Positions 32,567 to 44,900 of a DNA stretch of 64,000 nucleotides are shown here, one piece after another. Source of the DNA: Prostheceraeus crozeri (lineage: Eukaryota > Platyhelminthes > Polycladida > Euryleptidae); contig CAJQUW010007090.1 of NCBI GenBank assembly GCA_907163375.1, forward strand, positions 405,638 through 469,637, read 5' to 3'. The notes under the pieces were generated by a model. That model saw only the letters and a list, made by a program, of their open reading frames with translations. It made no database searches and was not told where the DNA came from. A program made the translations under genes and the position numbers. Each line of letters starts with the position of its first letter. Position 1 is the stretch's first letter.

Positions 32567-33606
32567 CCCATTCAATTGCATTAAATTTAAAATGAATTGC
32601 AATAAATTGATTGCTGCCAGTCAATCACTGCAATTAATCGATTGATTTGGCATGTAGAAGTTATTCAATTGACTGCCTAACTTGCACTCACCATTCATCA
32701 TCGTAGGAAAAACATCGCACCTTCATTGATTGAGATGATAAACATATCTTATTCACAAGCTAATAACATTCAGGATTCAAGAACACAACTCCTGCTGCAT
32801 GACCTATTTTATATGTCTATCTTGCGATAAGATCGGGATATTATCAGATTTCAATTTTTTATAGCTTTTTAAACCTTTCTGTTATCTAGGATTATTCAAT
32901 CCCCTGTTTCACTAAATAATTGACTATCACTATAATGATAATGCATGAGAGTAGTCTGTATCAAATTTATCAATATTACCATTTAATGAAGAATGTAGTT
33001 TATGTATTACATGTGCTATGCCTGCTTAGTTATTCTTATACCATTCTTATGCCATGTCGATTATTTCATTCATGTTGGATACGACGAATTGCTTGTACGG
33101 CAGTTCTCCACTTCGCTCGGTTGCTTGCATCCTCCATGAGGAGTCCGAGCGCTCGAGGGTCTTCTTTGATGTTATAGCTCCATTTTTTCTTTAGGCGACC
33201 ATCAACTTGCAATTTCTGCACGTGTTTCACCCCTTGATATTTGTCTCTCCTCTCTGCATGACCACACCATCTTCGTCGTCGTCTTCTTAGGGTGTCACCG
33301 ATAGTCTCCAGGCACATTCTTCTTCTCAGCTATTATGCGGTCGCGATAGGAGACTCCGAACATCTAACGGACCATCTATTCACTTCCCGAATTGATAATA
33401 AGTATATGCGACATGTTAAGCATGCGTCAGTGGCCTAATTTTCTAAAGTGAAACATCAAAATTCGAAAATGCGAAGTGAAAAATTAGTCCAATCAAATAG
33501 TGATAGTAATTTGATAAATAATTGCAATTAATTGATTGATGACACCAATTCATTGAGATTAATTGATTGCTCCCAACTGCAAATAAAATTAATTGATCCC
33601 AGATAA
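32567..33606. repeat. Possible mobile element with CAATTAATTGATTG-rich ends
   Basis: The left side (from GGGGCCCATTC at ~32,567) and right side (to TTGATCCC near 33,600) are both dense in CAATTAATTGATTG-type motifs in opposite orientations, loosely like degenerate inverted ends. A LINE fragment lies between. The ends are too diverged for a firm call. Confidence 0.25.
33063..33320 (-). pseudogene. LINE reverse transcriptase C-terminal fragment
   Basis: An 83-codon minus-strand frame with RRRRRRWCGHAERRDKY, then KVDGRLKKKW-like and DPRALGLLMEDASNRAKWR segments. The order Trp-Cys/Phe-Gly-His, a basic GRLKKKW stretch and a KED-ALGL-DA-RAKWR tail is the familiar C-terminal end of APE-type LINE reverse transcriptases. 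There is no reverse transcriptase core upstream, so it is a 5'-truncated or isolated remnant, unrelated in sequence to the LINE at 38.6-42.0 kb. Confidence 0.7.
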
Positions 33607-34239
33607 AATTTTCAGGACGATGAATATCCACTGTAATTTACTGCACTGCATTACAGTCCTCCTCCAATTGATTGATGAATATTTTATTGTAATCAATGTT
33701 GCAGTATTGACGGGAATTATTCACCGGACTTCTATAGAGAGAGACATTTTCACTTTCTTGTGTGTTTCACCCTCCTGTCTCAAGTTCATGGGATGACTTT
33801 TGTAACAACACTGACGGTTGATGAGCTGATTAGGATATTGCCGTCTTTATTTCAATTTGCCGTTGAAATGTCTTCTTCTCCTAAATGTGTCAAGAAGACG
33901 GTACCTCGCCGGAAATATGTTATTAAAAAGAAATATTTCAAAAAAGGAGTAATTTTTGAATAATTTATAGTGATATAGAAAAGCAAACTCAAAGAAGAAG
34001 CGCACAAATATTTTCCTCATTCTTTAGGACACTGATTACTCTATCATCATTTTCACAAAATTGAAGATTGAACATATTCCACCACGTAAAGACTTTGGAA
34101 ACTATTGCAGAAAGCATGCAATGATAACATTAAAATTCATGTTTCTAATAATATATTTCTGATTATGCATATTGTCAAAATACGAATCATTTCCAACCTT
34201 AATGAATCAGACCTATTTGCTCATTTATGAAATGCTTAC
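33321..34239. other. Intron or intergenic sequence, nothing further
   Basis: AT-rich. The short plus frames at 33,593-33,963 show no family signature. Confidence 0.35.
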
Positions 34240-34346
34240 CTTAATATATTTGATATGAGCTTTATGATCATGCTTCATATTTTCAATTTCGACTTTGTGT
34301 TGCTGTTGCAAAGCAATAATCTGCTCTTCAAAACGTCTCTTCATTT
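34240..34346 (-). CDS. Candidate host exon, coiled coil, 107 nt
   Basis: ATTTGTTTCAG acceptor and GTAAGC donor on the minus strand bound a segment reading MKRRFEEQIIALQQQHKVEI and then NMKHDHKAHIKYIK. It is highly charged and helical with heptad-like spacing of I/L/V, typical of a coiled coil. The first two bases complete a Glu codon with the G left by the exon at 35,273-35,353, and it ends in phase 0. Consensus splice sites and clean phase chaining make this one of the best-supported exons in the window. Confidence 0.7.
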
Positions 34347-35272
34347 CTGAAACAAATAACAGCGATAATTTGAGTAATAAAATATGATTTTTTGGAAGAT
34401 TACTAATTTAATATGAATTAAATGCACTACTGAAAAAGATAATGAGTAGAATATCTAAATTGATTTCAAGGACTGCAGAAAACATCTCATATCTAAAGCA
34501 GAGAAATGAACTTTCAAGAAGAGAGAACTTTATGTCAATGAGCTTTTAAAACAATGATGCCTCATTTTAACGAGGTATTTTCGAGGATTTTTCGTGTTAA
34601 TTTAAACATATTCATCCGCTATCCCCTAAGCAAACAACTATATTACATTGAAAAGCAATAATGATAATACTAAGGACCCCACATCGTCCCATGAAAAAGT
34701 CAAGTCTCCCCTGTACCCGGATTACACCAAGATGGACATGTTCATTGCATCATCATTCTTTTAATTGTCCTATAAATTATTCTGTGATAGTAAAGAATAT
34801 ACCTCCTCGATTTACTGATGTGATGCTGAAATTGTTATCGACCGTTAAATAAACAATAAGTCGATCTGATAAGAGTTTTATGATGAATCAGTTACATACC
34901 ATGCAGCCTACTGATCATAGGCCTAAAATTACCTGCTACGGCTTTGATCATTCATTAACTGATGTACGACGAACATATGGCTTCATGTGACAACGGAAAT
35001 CGGTAGATATTAATTTACAATTCCCGGGATCCTGCAAAATTTCCGAAATTTCATAAGATGAGAATGATTATCAAAATGTTGCATCACTATTCTTGCTTAT
35101 GGAATGTTATTGAAATTGGTAAGTACTTGGAAATAATCGGGAATTCCCAGAACCGAATTCCTGCGAATATTATCGAGAATTTGGGTGTCACTACGATATT
35201 AATGTGTGAGTAACAACATGAATTTCAACTATTCGAGTGATAGCACTGAACAATCAGACAGTAAATACAAAC

Positions 35273-35353
35273 CTAAATGTCCAGAACTGTTTATAGCTTT
35301 CAATTCCAAAATGTTGTCTTCTATGTAATCAAACTGATTTCGTAGGGTAATAG
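35273..35353 (-). CDS. Candidate host exon, coiled coil, 81 nt
   Basis: Reads ITLRNQFDYIEDNILELKAI followed by NSSGHL. Two leading bases complete Ala with the exon at 47,332-47,398, and the trailing G completes Glu in the exon at 34,240-34,346. The acceptor lies in CTTCTTGATAAATGAAG; the donor GTTTGT is non-consensus, which lowers confidence. The charged helical composition continues the coiled coil of its neighbours. Confidence 0.55.
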
Positions 35354-37805
35354 CTTCATTTATCAAGAAGGATTAACGTTACTATAGTTGCATGAAGCAG
35401 TCAGTTTAGCTTTTCCTTTAAATTTGAGTCTGAGCGAAAATTCAAGTCTATCTGGCAAAATTGTTGAATGGAAGTAGAGTTTTACTAGCAATATCAAAAC
35501 CAGCATTCAAGATAAAAACTTCAATGTATTTTTATACATTTCAGTATTACATCGATTATATCATCGTAGCACTTAGAACCTTCGTAGCAATATTCACTCA
35601 CTATGCATGCGAGCGAGAAGTCAAAAAAGGGTACCTCATATTCCATTCATCCTTAGTCGCTTAATATATAGAGTATGAATCATAATTTACCGAAGAAAGA
35701 AATGTATACAATAAAAAGAAATTCTACACAAAGGAAACAACTGCAGCATGCATTTCAATGCATGAAATAATAGACTTCTACAGTATTGAACTACTTCAGA
35801 AAATAATATTGCATTTACAGGATTTATCCAAACAAAATGTTCAATTTTTGCTAAAATTCCTTCCATGTAACTTAAAAAACAAGCACAAACTGAACAGAGA
35901 AAAAGAAGTCAGACATCTTACCTATCATTTCGCCGATTATGTCTTCAATGCACAAATACAAATTTCAAGCTTCGATTTATGTTTATTTTGAAGTTTAAAT
36001 CAAATAAAATGATGAAGATATACGATAATATGTGCGCGAACCTAAAGTCACCCGAATTTCCTCATCATGAAGACGTTTGCACGTAAAGACAGCAGCGACG
36101 TAATTCTCCTTTGCAAGTGATTTTCATGGCTTATTGTAGTTTCTTATACGTTCAATTTAGTTGAATTTTTATCCAACATTTTGTAACGCCTCTGAAGAGC
36201 TAATGAAGCGATTTCGTGTGTTGAATCAGCTTTTGTGCATGGATGATTGTGAATACATTAGTGAGACTTTCCTTTCCACGGGAGATCTCTTATGCAAGAA
36301 ACTGTTGTCTTGAATCCCTCCCATCCACTTCGTGAATATTTTCTCTTCCGTGACTTTACTGACAACAACAAGAGCATGTGAAAATTGAACGCCTTCAACT
36401 TCTTTTATTAGTTCTTATCCCTGATTCAGAATTTTATGCATTTTTTATTGTAGGACCCCACTTTTTCATCGCTGTATTACTTGTCAAATGATCACCATCC
36501 TTTCATCCAACTGTTGAATATAAAATTTGATGCTACAAAATAAGTCTCGCACTTTATTCGTCATTCACGAGTGACAAATGGTAAAAGGACATCAAATTAC
36601 ATGGCAATCACGTAAGTCCAGGATTACGGAATAGGGCCGGGTACTTATGTGGTAGGAGGGTTGGCCCATTCATCCCGTAATTAGTGAAGTGAAGACTTGA
36701 CTGGTCGAGTTAATGAAGGAATTTTCTCAAAGTCGATGAATCCTCGATTCAAATCTACTTTAAGATTTGCATTTTATAGCCGTTTTGAAATGGTGCGGTT
36801 GTGTTTGAGGAGCTAATAGCCAAAGTCTTGAGATGAAAATGAGAAACATATGATGAGGTAAATGAGAGATGTCGTGAATCCATGGGACCCAAAATATTTT
36901 TGACTTTATTTGGTTAAATTCACAATCTAGCTACATTTACAACGCGTTGGTAATATCGAGGAACCGGATTCGAAACTGAATTTTTCAATCTGACTGCTCA
37001 CCTCTTTAGTACATTTATGTACGTACCTAACATTCTTAAGTGTTCTCCTACGTTAAGGTTCTCTTAGACCAGACGCACATGTTTTCGCGCACATAGATGT
37101 GGAAGTTTTTTGATTGCAGAATGCTTCTATGACTTTTCCTGAATTATTAAACAGTTGAAAAAAAGACAAGCTTCATCTCATTTGGTTCAAAGGTTCCCTG
37201 TCAAACTTCAATCATATGATTAAGTACATTTCGGGTAGATTTGACCCGAAAAAGAAAAATGCGTTAAATCACCAATTCCAATATGATTTTCACGCGTTCT
37301 CACATTAGAAGAAATGTAGTTTAAAACCCTTTATTTGATTTTAGATCACTTTTAGCTATCAACTGTATAGGGAATGGGAACCTAAATACTTGAATTTGTA
37401 AGAAAGGCTTTAGTCTTTTGTCTTTTATCTTGATGATTTTCAAAACCAATTCATGCATGCTAGCGGTCCTTTATTCAAGTGCGTAGTATTTTCAAATACC
37501 CTTCACCTCCTCGTTCGTCGTCATATCTCACAATTAGCGAAACATTATGGTGGCACGATGTTGATGGTCAGCTAGGATTATAAGCTAGAGTAAATACAAA
37601 CTCTCTTTGTTTTCAAACGCATCAGCAAGGAATTTGCCGATAACTCTTTTACACTTGGATACTAATGCTTCAACCTGCAATCTTGCGGAGATAATTGGTC
37701 ACTCATCTACGTGGTCTGATCAGTTTCAGTAGAATTTAACTTACATCGGTTGGGATTGTATGTAAGATGTAACAACAATATTCGGTTATTTTTATTGACT
37801 GTTAC
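35354..37805. other. Part of a ~12-kb intron
   Basis: AT-rich, with short open frames only and no recognisable repeat. Confidence 0.4.
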
Positions 37806-37907
37806 CTGTAGTAGTGCTAAAACTGCCGCCGCCAAACATAGACCAAAATACAATTTTATCTCGTGTTGCAATGCGACAAATTTAATGATTCTTACTACAT
37901 TATTCAT
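37806..37907 (-). CDS. Possible start exon encoding an N-terminal membrane segment
   Basis: An ATG opens 34 codons ending at a CAG|GTAAC donor. The peptide has a short basic N-terminus and then LYFGLCLAAAVLALLQ, a plausible signal anchor. No partner exon was found and it lies inside the intron of the coiled-coil exon set, so it may be fortuitous. Confidence 0.25.
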
Positions 37908-38632
37908 TCTAAAAACTCAGATTTGATCATTGAAATTACACTTTCAATATATCTATTCTAACATTAGAAGTTAACTCTATAGTTTCATGTAAAATGCAGC
38001 TCATTAATAAGTTACGTAGATAAATTTGAAGAAAGAATACATTTCCAGTAAAAAAACCCAAACGTCCTTTACCTAATTTTCAAGTAACCGCACGAGAACG
38101 ATTAATTAAACGGATAAGTTTTGAAAATGGTCTCTGAAGTAATAAAATCTTATAATTCCTACATACTACCATGAAATTCATTTAGTAGCACCATAATTAG
38201 ATAAAATTTTACATTAGAGTCACAGCAGAAAATTTTAGGATCTCTCATTTGCAATGTGTGAGTCTACGGTATGCGTCCAGCTAGTAACTCGCTGTCTGCG
38301 CAAAAAGCCTTTGTACCGAAAAAAGTATTACAAGAGTAGTAATATGACTTGTGGATTTCACTCTGACTAAATAATTGTCGGACGGAAAATCTAGCAATAA
38401 CTGAGTACTTAGCATATTGTTCAATGACTCAAACAACTTCTAATTGAAGATGTAATAAAATTTGCGTTGTTATTTTGAATGGCCTCGATTTGTAGATGTA
38501 CACATTTGGTTTACAAATTGAGTTTCCATTGCGAATGCAAAAAGACTCATAGGAAACCTGGTCTGGACTTAAGGGAAGTTGATTTGTTTAAATTGATCGC
38601 TTTTAATCAAACTACCCTGAGCTGCTAAATAA

Positions 38633-39253
38633 AATGATCAAAATGCTGCCGAGAAGCTCTGCATCAGTTGCTTCCTACAGTACATCACTTCTAAAATAGC
38701 ATCACTTCTAGACAATCAGAGAAAATTGGAGCAAAAGTGTGATAAAATGCAAGGTGAAATCGATGGACTCAAACTTGCACAAGCAAGCATTTGTGATTGA
38801 GTGATAGCCGAGACAGAACAGCGAGCAATCAAACGCTTGAATTTAATTGTATCTGGTCAGTCTGAGAATACAAACGGAACAGTTCCAGAAAGGAAACAGC
38901 AAGACATCCAAAGAGTATGCGAGGTTTTGACTGAGATTGGAATTGAAAATCCCAATCCTCTATCAGTTTCTCGAATTGGGAAATTGGACCCAGCCAAGCC
39001 AAGAAGAATTCGGATTAGTGTTGACAATTATAGCATCAAGAATACAATACTAAAGAATTCTAGAAAACTCCGAGCTTCCTCATTACACAGAAATGTATAC
39101 GTGAATCAAGATTTGACTTACTCCCAACGAAACGAATTAAAGATGCTAAGAGATGAGTTGAAGTTGAGAAGAGAGGCTGGGCATGACGTTGTCATCTACA
39201 GAAACAAAGTTATAGAAAGAAATCAAATACCGTTTTTTCAAGAGATGTTTTAG
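38633..39253 (+). pseudogene. LINE ORF1 remnant
   Basis: The first ~55 codons form a coiled coil (LLDNQRKLEQKCDKMQGEI is part of it) without an ATG and end in TGA at 38,798-38,800. The same frame then continues for 150 codons: LNLIVSGQSE, a KPRRIRISVDN strand region and VYVNQDLTYSQRNELK, followed by a basic tail. This is the arrangement of RNA-binding ORF1 proteins of CR1/L2/Jockey-type LINEs. ORF2 begins 5 nt downstream. Confidence 0.75.
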
Positions 39254-39258
39254 CACCC

Positions 39259-41876
39259 ATGGTTCATGCTCCAAGTATCCTGTTGACCAATGTTCAATCT
39301 TTGCGACCTAAATTGGACGATTTGAGTATTGTTTCTGCTGAGCTTAAACCTGACGTAATTGCGTTAACTGAAACTTGGTTAAATCAAACTATTTCCGATT
39401 CTTTAATTTCATTGAGTGGTTATTCCATGTTTCGCTGTGACAGATCTGATGGTAGAAAGGGAGGAGGAGTTTGTGTGTACATTCGCAATCATGTCTCTGT
39501 AACTTCGATAGATGTTGCTAGTCCGCCTGTTCATTGAATCCTTGGTTTTTCATATGAAACAGTATGATACACTTTGTCTTCTATTGTATGTTCCACCAAA
39601 TTTGAATTCCTCCCAATTAAAAACAGTAAGTGATTATATTGAATGTGTTGCAGATCTATCTTCATCTTCCCACTTTATTGTATGTGGTGATTTAAATAAT
39701 TTGGATACATTGGAATTAGAACAATCAATGCGTATGAAGCAAATAGTTGACGCTCCTACTCGAAAGGAGTCTATACTTGATAAAGTATTGATAACCGAAA
39801 GCTTGTTACCTGCATTTTTTCCAGGTCGGCCCTCAACATGTTTTTCCGTCAACCCTATTAAAGTGGGGCCTCCTATATGGAATTCTGACCACCGCTCTGT
39901 GTTTTGTACTCCTATTTCGGGAGAAAACAATTCATGTAAAAGTTATATGAGTACCTTGTATGATTTTCGTGAAAGTCATGTTTTGCAATTCAGAAGTATT
40001 CTCAGATCTTTTCCATGGCATCAATTCTATTTGAGTGAAATTTCTGTAAATGATAAGTGCCAATTTTTTTATGATATTATTCGTGATGCGCTAAAAACCA
40101 TTCCATGTACTTATGTCAAAATGTCTGGATTTGAAAAGCCATGGTTTACTCCGAAGCTTAAACATCTTATAAATCAAAGATATGATGCCTTCAACAGATA
40201 TGATTTTGTGCTCTATAAACACTGTCAACAAAAGATCAAAATTGAAATTCAAAATGCTAAATCGCAATGGGTCAATAAAACAAGACAGCAACCGAATGGT
40301 ATTTGGAAAATGCTCAAATGTTTTAATAGCAAGAATATTTCAATGCAAAATTTGATATGTTCCTTCAACTCGCCAGAGGAGGCAGCTGAAAAGATCAATA
40401 CTGTGTTCTCCACCTTTTTCTCTGATTCTCCATCCGATTGGACCGAAATTGAGGGCAACATGACGAAGAACGAAATTCAATGGGAAACAAATGTGTCTGT
40501 TGAAAAGACTGAGAAGTTACTACACTCATTAAATGGTTCAAAATCTTGCGGTAATGATGGACTATTTCCCCGACTCATAAAGGAGGCTTATCAGGAGCTT
40601 TCCGGACCTTTGTCTCACATTATTGCTCTGTCTTTTGAGCGGAAGGAGATACCATTTGAGTGGAAACTTTCAAATGTAATTCCAGTGCCGAAATGTAAGA
40701 ATCCGACTATAACAGACTTGCGACCTATCTCTGTTTTGTCCGCTTTCATCAAAGTTATGGAACAGTACGTCATTGACTAGGTGAAATCCAAACTCGTCGA
40801 TATATATGGTTCAAACCAGTTTGGCTTCCGTCCAAGTTATGGCACTATACACGCACACATAAGATTACATGAGTTCGTCACGCAGAAGCTTGACAGTTGC
40901 CTCTGTAAGGGTGTCCTAATAATAACTTTCGACATGGAAAAGGCTTTCGACAGGTTAAACCATTCAAATCTTTGTGCTACACTTAATAACGAAAGTTTAC
41001 CTTATGAATTTAAGTTATGGATTTGTGAGTACTTACAAGGCCGACATCAGCATACCAAGATTTCCCAGGAATGCTACAGCTCATTTATATCTGTGACCTC
41101 TGGAGTGCCTCAAGGTGGAAAAACTTTCTCCCTTTCTCTTTTGCACCCACATGAATTCCATGCGCCCCTCAAATGCAAATGCTATGATTTCATTGTACGC
41201 TGACGACATCGTTATTGCCATTCCAGTTGCAAAAGATGCAGATTACGACTTGTCGACTCGAATTAGTGATGAGAAAGAATATGTTAGTTTTTGGTGTTCT
41301 CAGAATGGGTTGAAATTGAACCAAAATAAGACAAAATCAATGTTTGCGTCGATATCTGGGATAAGCTCACCAAATGATGTACATTTTCAGCAACAACTGA
41401 GAATTCTTGGTGTACTTTACAGTTCTGGCATGACTTCGGACCTTTACGTGAAAGAAATCTGTACAGCTACACAAAGACTGTACATTTTGAAACGTTTAAA
41501 AAGATACCTTCCAAAGAAGGATTTGATCATTTTGTATAACGCAACTGTTCTCAGCATTCTAGAAAGTAATTCCGCGCTTTTGATCGGTCTAAACAACAAA
41601 AACCCGAGAGAATTGAAAAGATCCAACGTCGTTCTCATCGAATCATTTGTGGGATGTGAATGCATGTGTAGCTCATTTGTGCCTCTAGCCATTCGTCGAA
41701 TCAACACTGCAATCAAGTTATTCCTTGACATTTCAAAAGACGGCAACCTCTTGCAGCACCTTGTCCCTAGACAGTTCGATCGCACACAGCAGTACGAAAT
41801 GCCTCTTTCGAGAACTTTATTAAGACAGTCATCTCTTATTCTGTCAACTGCAAGAATTATGAATGACCAACGGTGA
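39259..41876 (+). pseudogene. LINE ORF2: APE endonuclease and reverse transcriptase, broken
   Basis: About 870 codons. The endonuclease half has LLTNVQSLRPK, VIALTETWLN, GGGVCVYIRN, then FIVCGDLNN and WNSDHRSVF. The reverse transcriptase half has DLRPISVLSAFIKVMEQ, NQFGFRPSYGT, IITFDMEKAFDRLNH (motif A), SVTSGVPQGG (motif B) and SLYADDIVIA (catalytic YADD). The frame is interrupted by a shift near 39,512-39,537, a TAG at 40,778-40,780 and another shift just after motif B near 41,115-41,200. It ends MNDQR. The length is typical for compact CR1/Rex-like ORF2. Confidence 0.85.
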
Positions 41877-41967
41877 ATTTTTCTGTTTGCAATTCCTTAT
41901 TTTGTATCTGCATAATGTGAGTTTTTTCTGTGACTTGTGATTTCTATTATTTTGAATAAAGACATAT

Positions 41968-41994
41968 TACTACTACTACTACTACTACTACTAC
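41968..41994 (+). repeat. (TAC)9 microsatellite, LINE 3' tail
   Basis: Nine TAC units immediately after the AATAAA-containing 3' UTR. Microsatellite tails of this type are usual for several APE-type LINE clades. Confidence 0.85.
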
Positions 41995-44900
41995 ATACGC
42001 ATCTTGACAAGTCACAAAAAAGCATCTACTGCCAAACAGTCTACAGTATATTTGAGGCACAGTTCTTTAGTTACATTTTTCCCATTAAAATTCTAGATAT
42101 TTGAAGCACCAGCAAAATTCCGAGTAAACTTTTGATTGCCACATTAACACTTATTACGTTCAAAAACCCACATTCATAATCACACACGATCATTCTTCTG
42201 CTAATTTTGATTTTTTATATCCGTCCTATATTGTACCACTGATACAAGAGATCGACGTACTCCAACGTTTGTCAAAGCGAAATCCATAATTCACTAAGTA
42301 ATAGGCCAAATTGATTAAAGATTATCAACTGGAGTATAAATATGGGCTTACAAAATTAAACGCATAATCGCTTGTATGCATGCATCGCACAGTAAAGCAT
42401 GATATAACATACTGTTTGATCTGTCGATATAGTGAGATAAATGTTTCACTCAAAAGTAGGACCTACTCATAAGACAATAAACAAAATTTCCTGGACTCAG
42501 TAACACTAAGTTTTTATTTCCAATAACATCGAAAAACGCATAATAATGCATAATGCAGAAAATAATATTCGAAGCATTCAGAAATGAGAGTGCTGTCAAT
42601 ATTTTTTGTCCTAATTTTCAGCATGATATCGACGACTCGACGTCATGCGATTAGATTTTACATTTCAAATGTGATTTCATAGTACTCTCAAACGGCATAC
42701 CAAAGAAGTACAGTTCCGAGTGGCTTTTCGATAGATGAATTGCTAAAAATTGGTCTCTATGAATTTGAAGAAAGCCTACAAAAACAATAAGTTTGAGTCA
42801 GTTTCACATGAGGATTACCTCTTGTTTCTGATACACTGTTTCTAATTATTCTCAGCATCTTTAGAAGGACACTTCAACATCATTTAGCCTGAGATAATAG
42901 GATTCGATGCATAAATCAATGTCTGAAGTTAATATCTTAATGTAGAACCGGTGTGTCTTCTTTCTCTGTGTAAGTTGTTCAAGTAGAGGAAGTTACCTGT
43001 CAAGGACAAGAAAATTTATTAGTCAGTCATTTTTATTGAGGGTCACAATTCAGTTGTTCACCTCCATAGATGAGAGGTGCAATAAATTATAATTAAAATT
43101 GATTCTGCTATCATTATCACACAATGCTTGGAAGCATCAAAGAAGTCTCAAGTTCCGAAACATCATTGATTTACTAAAATATCAAATCCAAAGGCAATTA
43201 TACATAGAACCTGTATCCGCAGTATCAGAACAATGAACATTTCTTAGGTGTATTAAAAATAGGTCGACTTTATATACAACTCGTACAGAGTTTTACGCAT
43301 TGAGGGCCACCCTCTACCCGAAAAGTAGGGGAATAATAAGTGAATAATGAGCTTGAAGAATCTATTTGCAATTAATGTGAAGATAAGTGAACCCATCATC
43401 AGTACTTTACATGACACATGATCACGTGGCTTTTTAACATAGTTTTTAGCACACCTTGGCTCAGGTTGCGGAGAAACTCCAAAAAAGTCAATGACCTGCA
43501 TGCAATAAAAGGCTACCCAAATCTGTCAGGGAGTACCTCCTGTAATGACACAGTTTCACCAAGTTGAGATGAACAACATGTTTCCAAAACGCTACCATAT
43601 GAACGCATGGCACCGTATCATTCCATAAATTCCATCTTTTAAAAGCCCTAGTTAGCACTATTTTCGATTAATCGAAGATGAAGAAAGTGGGTTGTGCAGC
43701 CTATCACTTTCATGATACACCTTTAGAAGACCAGGATCACAATGCATGTGCCTCTGTCCGAACATCGCAACGCTCGGTGGCAAGCTGCAGCCGAACGATC
43801 ATGGACAACTACTAGCAGTAATGGACATGGACATCTCAGTTAATTACTCACTTCCCCTCAAGATAAATGAACTAATATCTAAGCTCGCATTCTTGATGTG
43901 TCTACGGCACCTTCGTTTTCATGAAATGAATTTTAATGAAGTCTTATGAAAGCACATTGGAGAACAGAAAAAGTTTGCAAGAAGATGCAAAATTGCTTGC
44001 ATAAAGCCGTTTGTTTCACTTATCTGTTTGCATCTTAAAGACTTTCGATCTGCTTACTGATATCGCATATTGATACTCGTGCAGGTATCATTTTAAAAGT
44101 TGCAGTCCTCAACAAAATTTGCTGACCTGATGTTCATATTGAAAAATTATAAACAAGAACCATGCTGCCAAGTGCACGAACGCTTATTGTCATCATTAAC
44201 AACAGTTGACAAAACGACGATGTCTTGGTGTGTTAACTAAGTGTTGCGCTTCTGTCTTTGATATTCACCAAGCCACTGATTGTAAAACAGCAAAAAGGGC
44301 AGCGTTTCTATCGCACCGCCTCAACAATTGCACAAACAGCGAAGCGGTGTCCTCTGATGGAGAAAAACAAGGAAAATAAAAAGCAAGACCTCTTCAGAAG
44401 ATCAAAATTATGTTCGACAAAATCCGAAAGTTCATCTGATCTACTTACCTCAGTATGAATGACGGCACCGAAGGATGAATTACAAGAAATTCGAAAAATC
44501 AGAGACGATGCAAGAGCGAATAGAAGTTCTCCATGAAAACGTTCAAAAATAATTACACTAACGAAGCTGCACATACATTAGAACGTAGACTAAATATACT
44601 CTGTCCTCGATGCAGCATGCCGATTTATTGAATGCTGTATTTTGAAATGCTAAAGTAAAACCTCACGGAACAGCTTTTCAACTGAAGTAGGATTTGAATC
44701 TGTCGAGCAGCATGAATATTCGTGGATTAAGTGGATGTCACTATAGAATGAAGAATAAATCATGAACGTCAATGCACATTTCAGACTTTGAACTTATAAA
44801 ACTGAATCGCTATTACTATTCTTAACTTAAGAAAATGTGAATGTAATGTTTGAAAAATCAGTCATTTGAATGTACTATCCGGTTAGTGTTTTGTTGATGA

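Larger units (their letters stand above)
38630..41994 (+). mobile_element. Decayed APE-type LINE (CR1/Rex/L2-like) with (TAC)n tail
   Basis: A 3.36-kb element with a coiled-coil/RRM-like ORF1, an ORF2 with apurinic endonuclease and reverse transcriptase, a short 3' UTR with AATAAA at 41,955-41,960, and a terminal (TAC)9 microsatellite. The 5' end looks truncated because ORF1 has no start codon. No target duplication was identified. It is inserted in the same intron between the host coiled-coil exons but on the opposite strand. The clade is judged from motif style only. Confidence 0.85.
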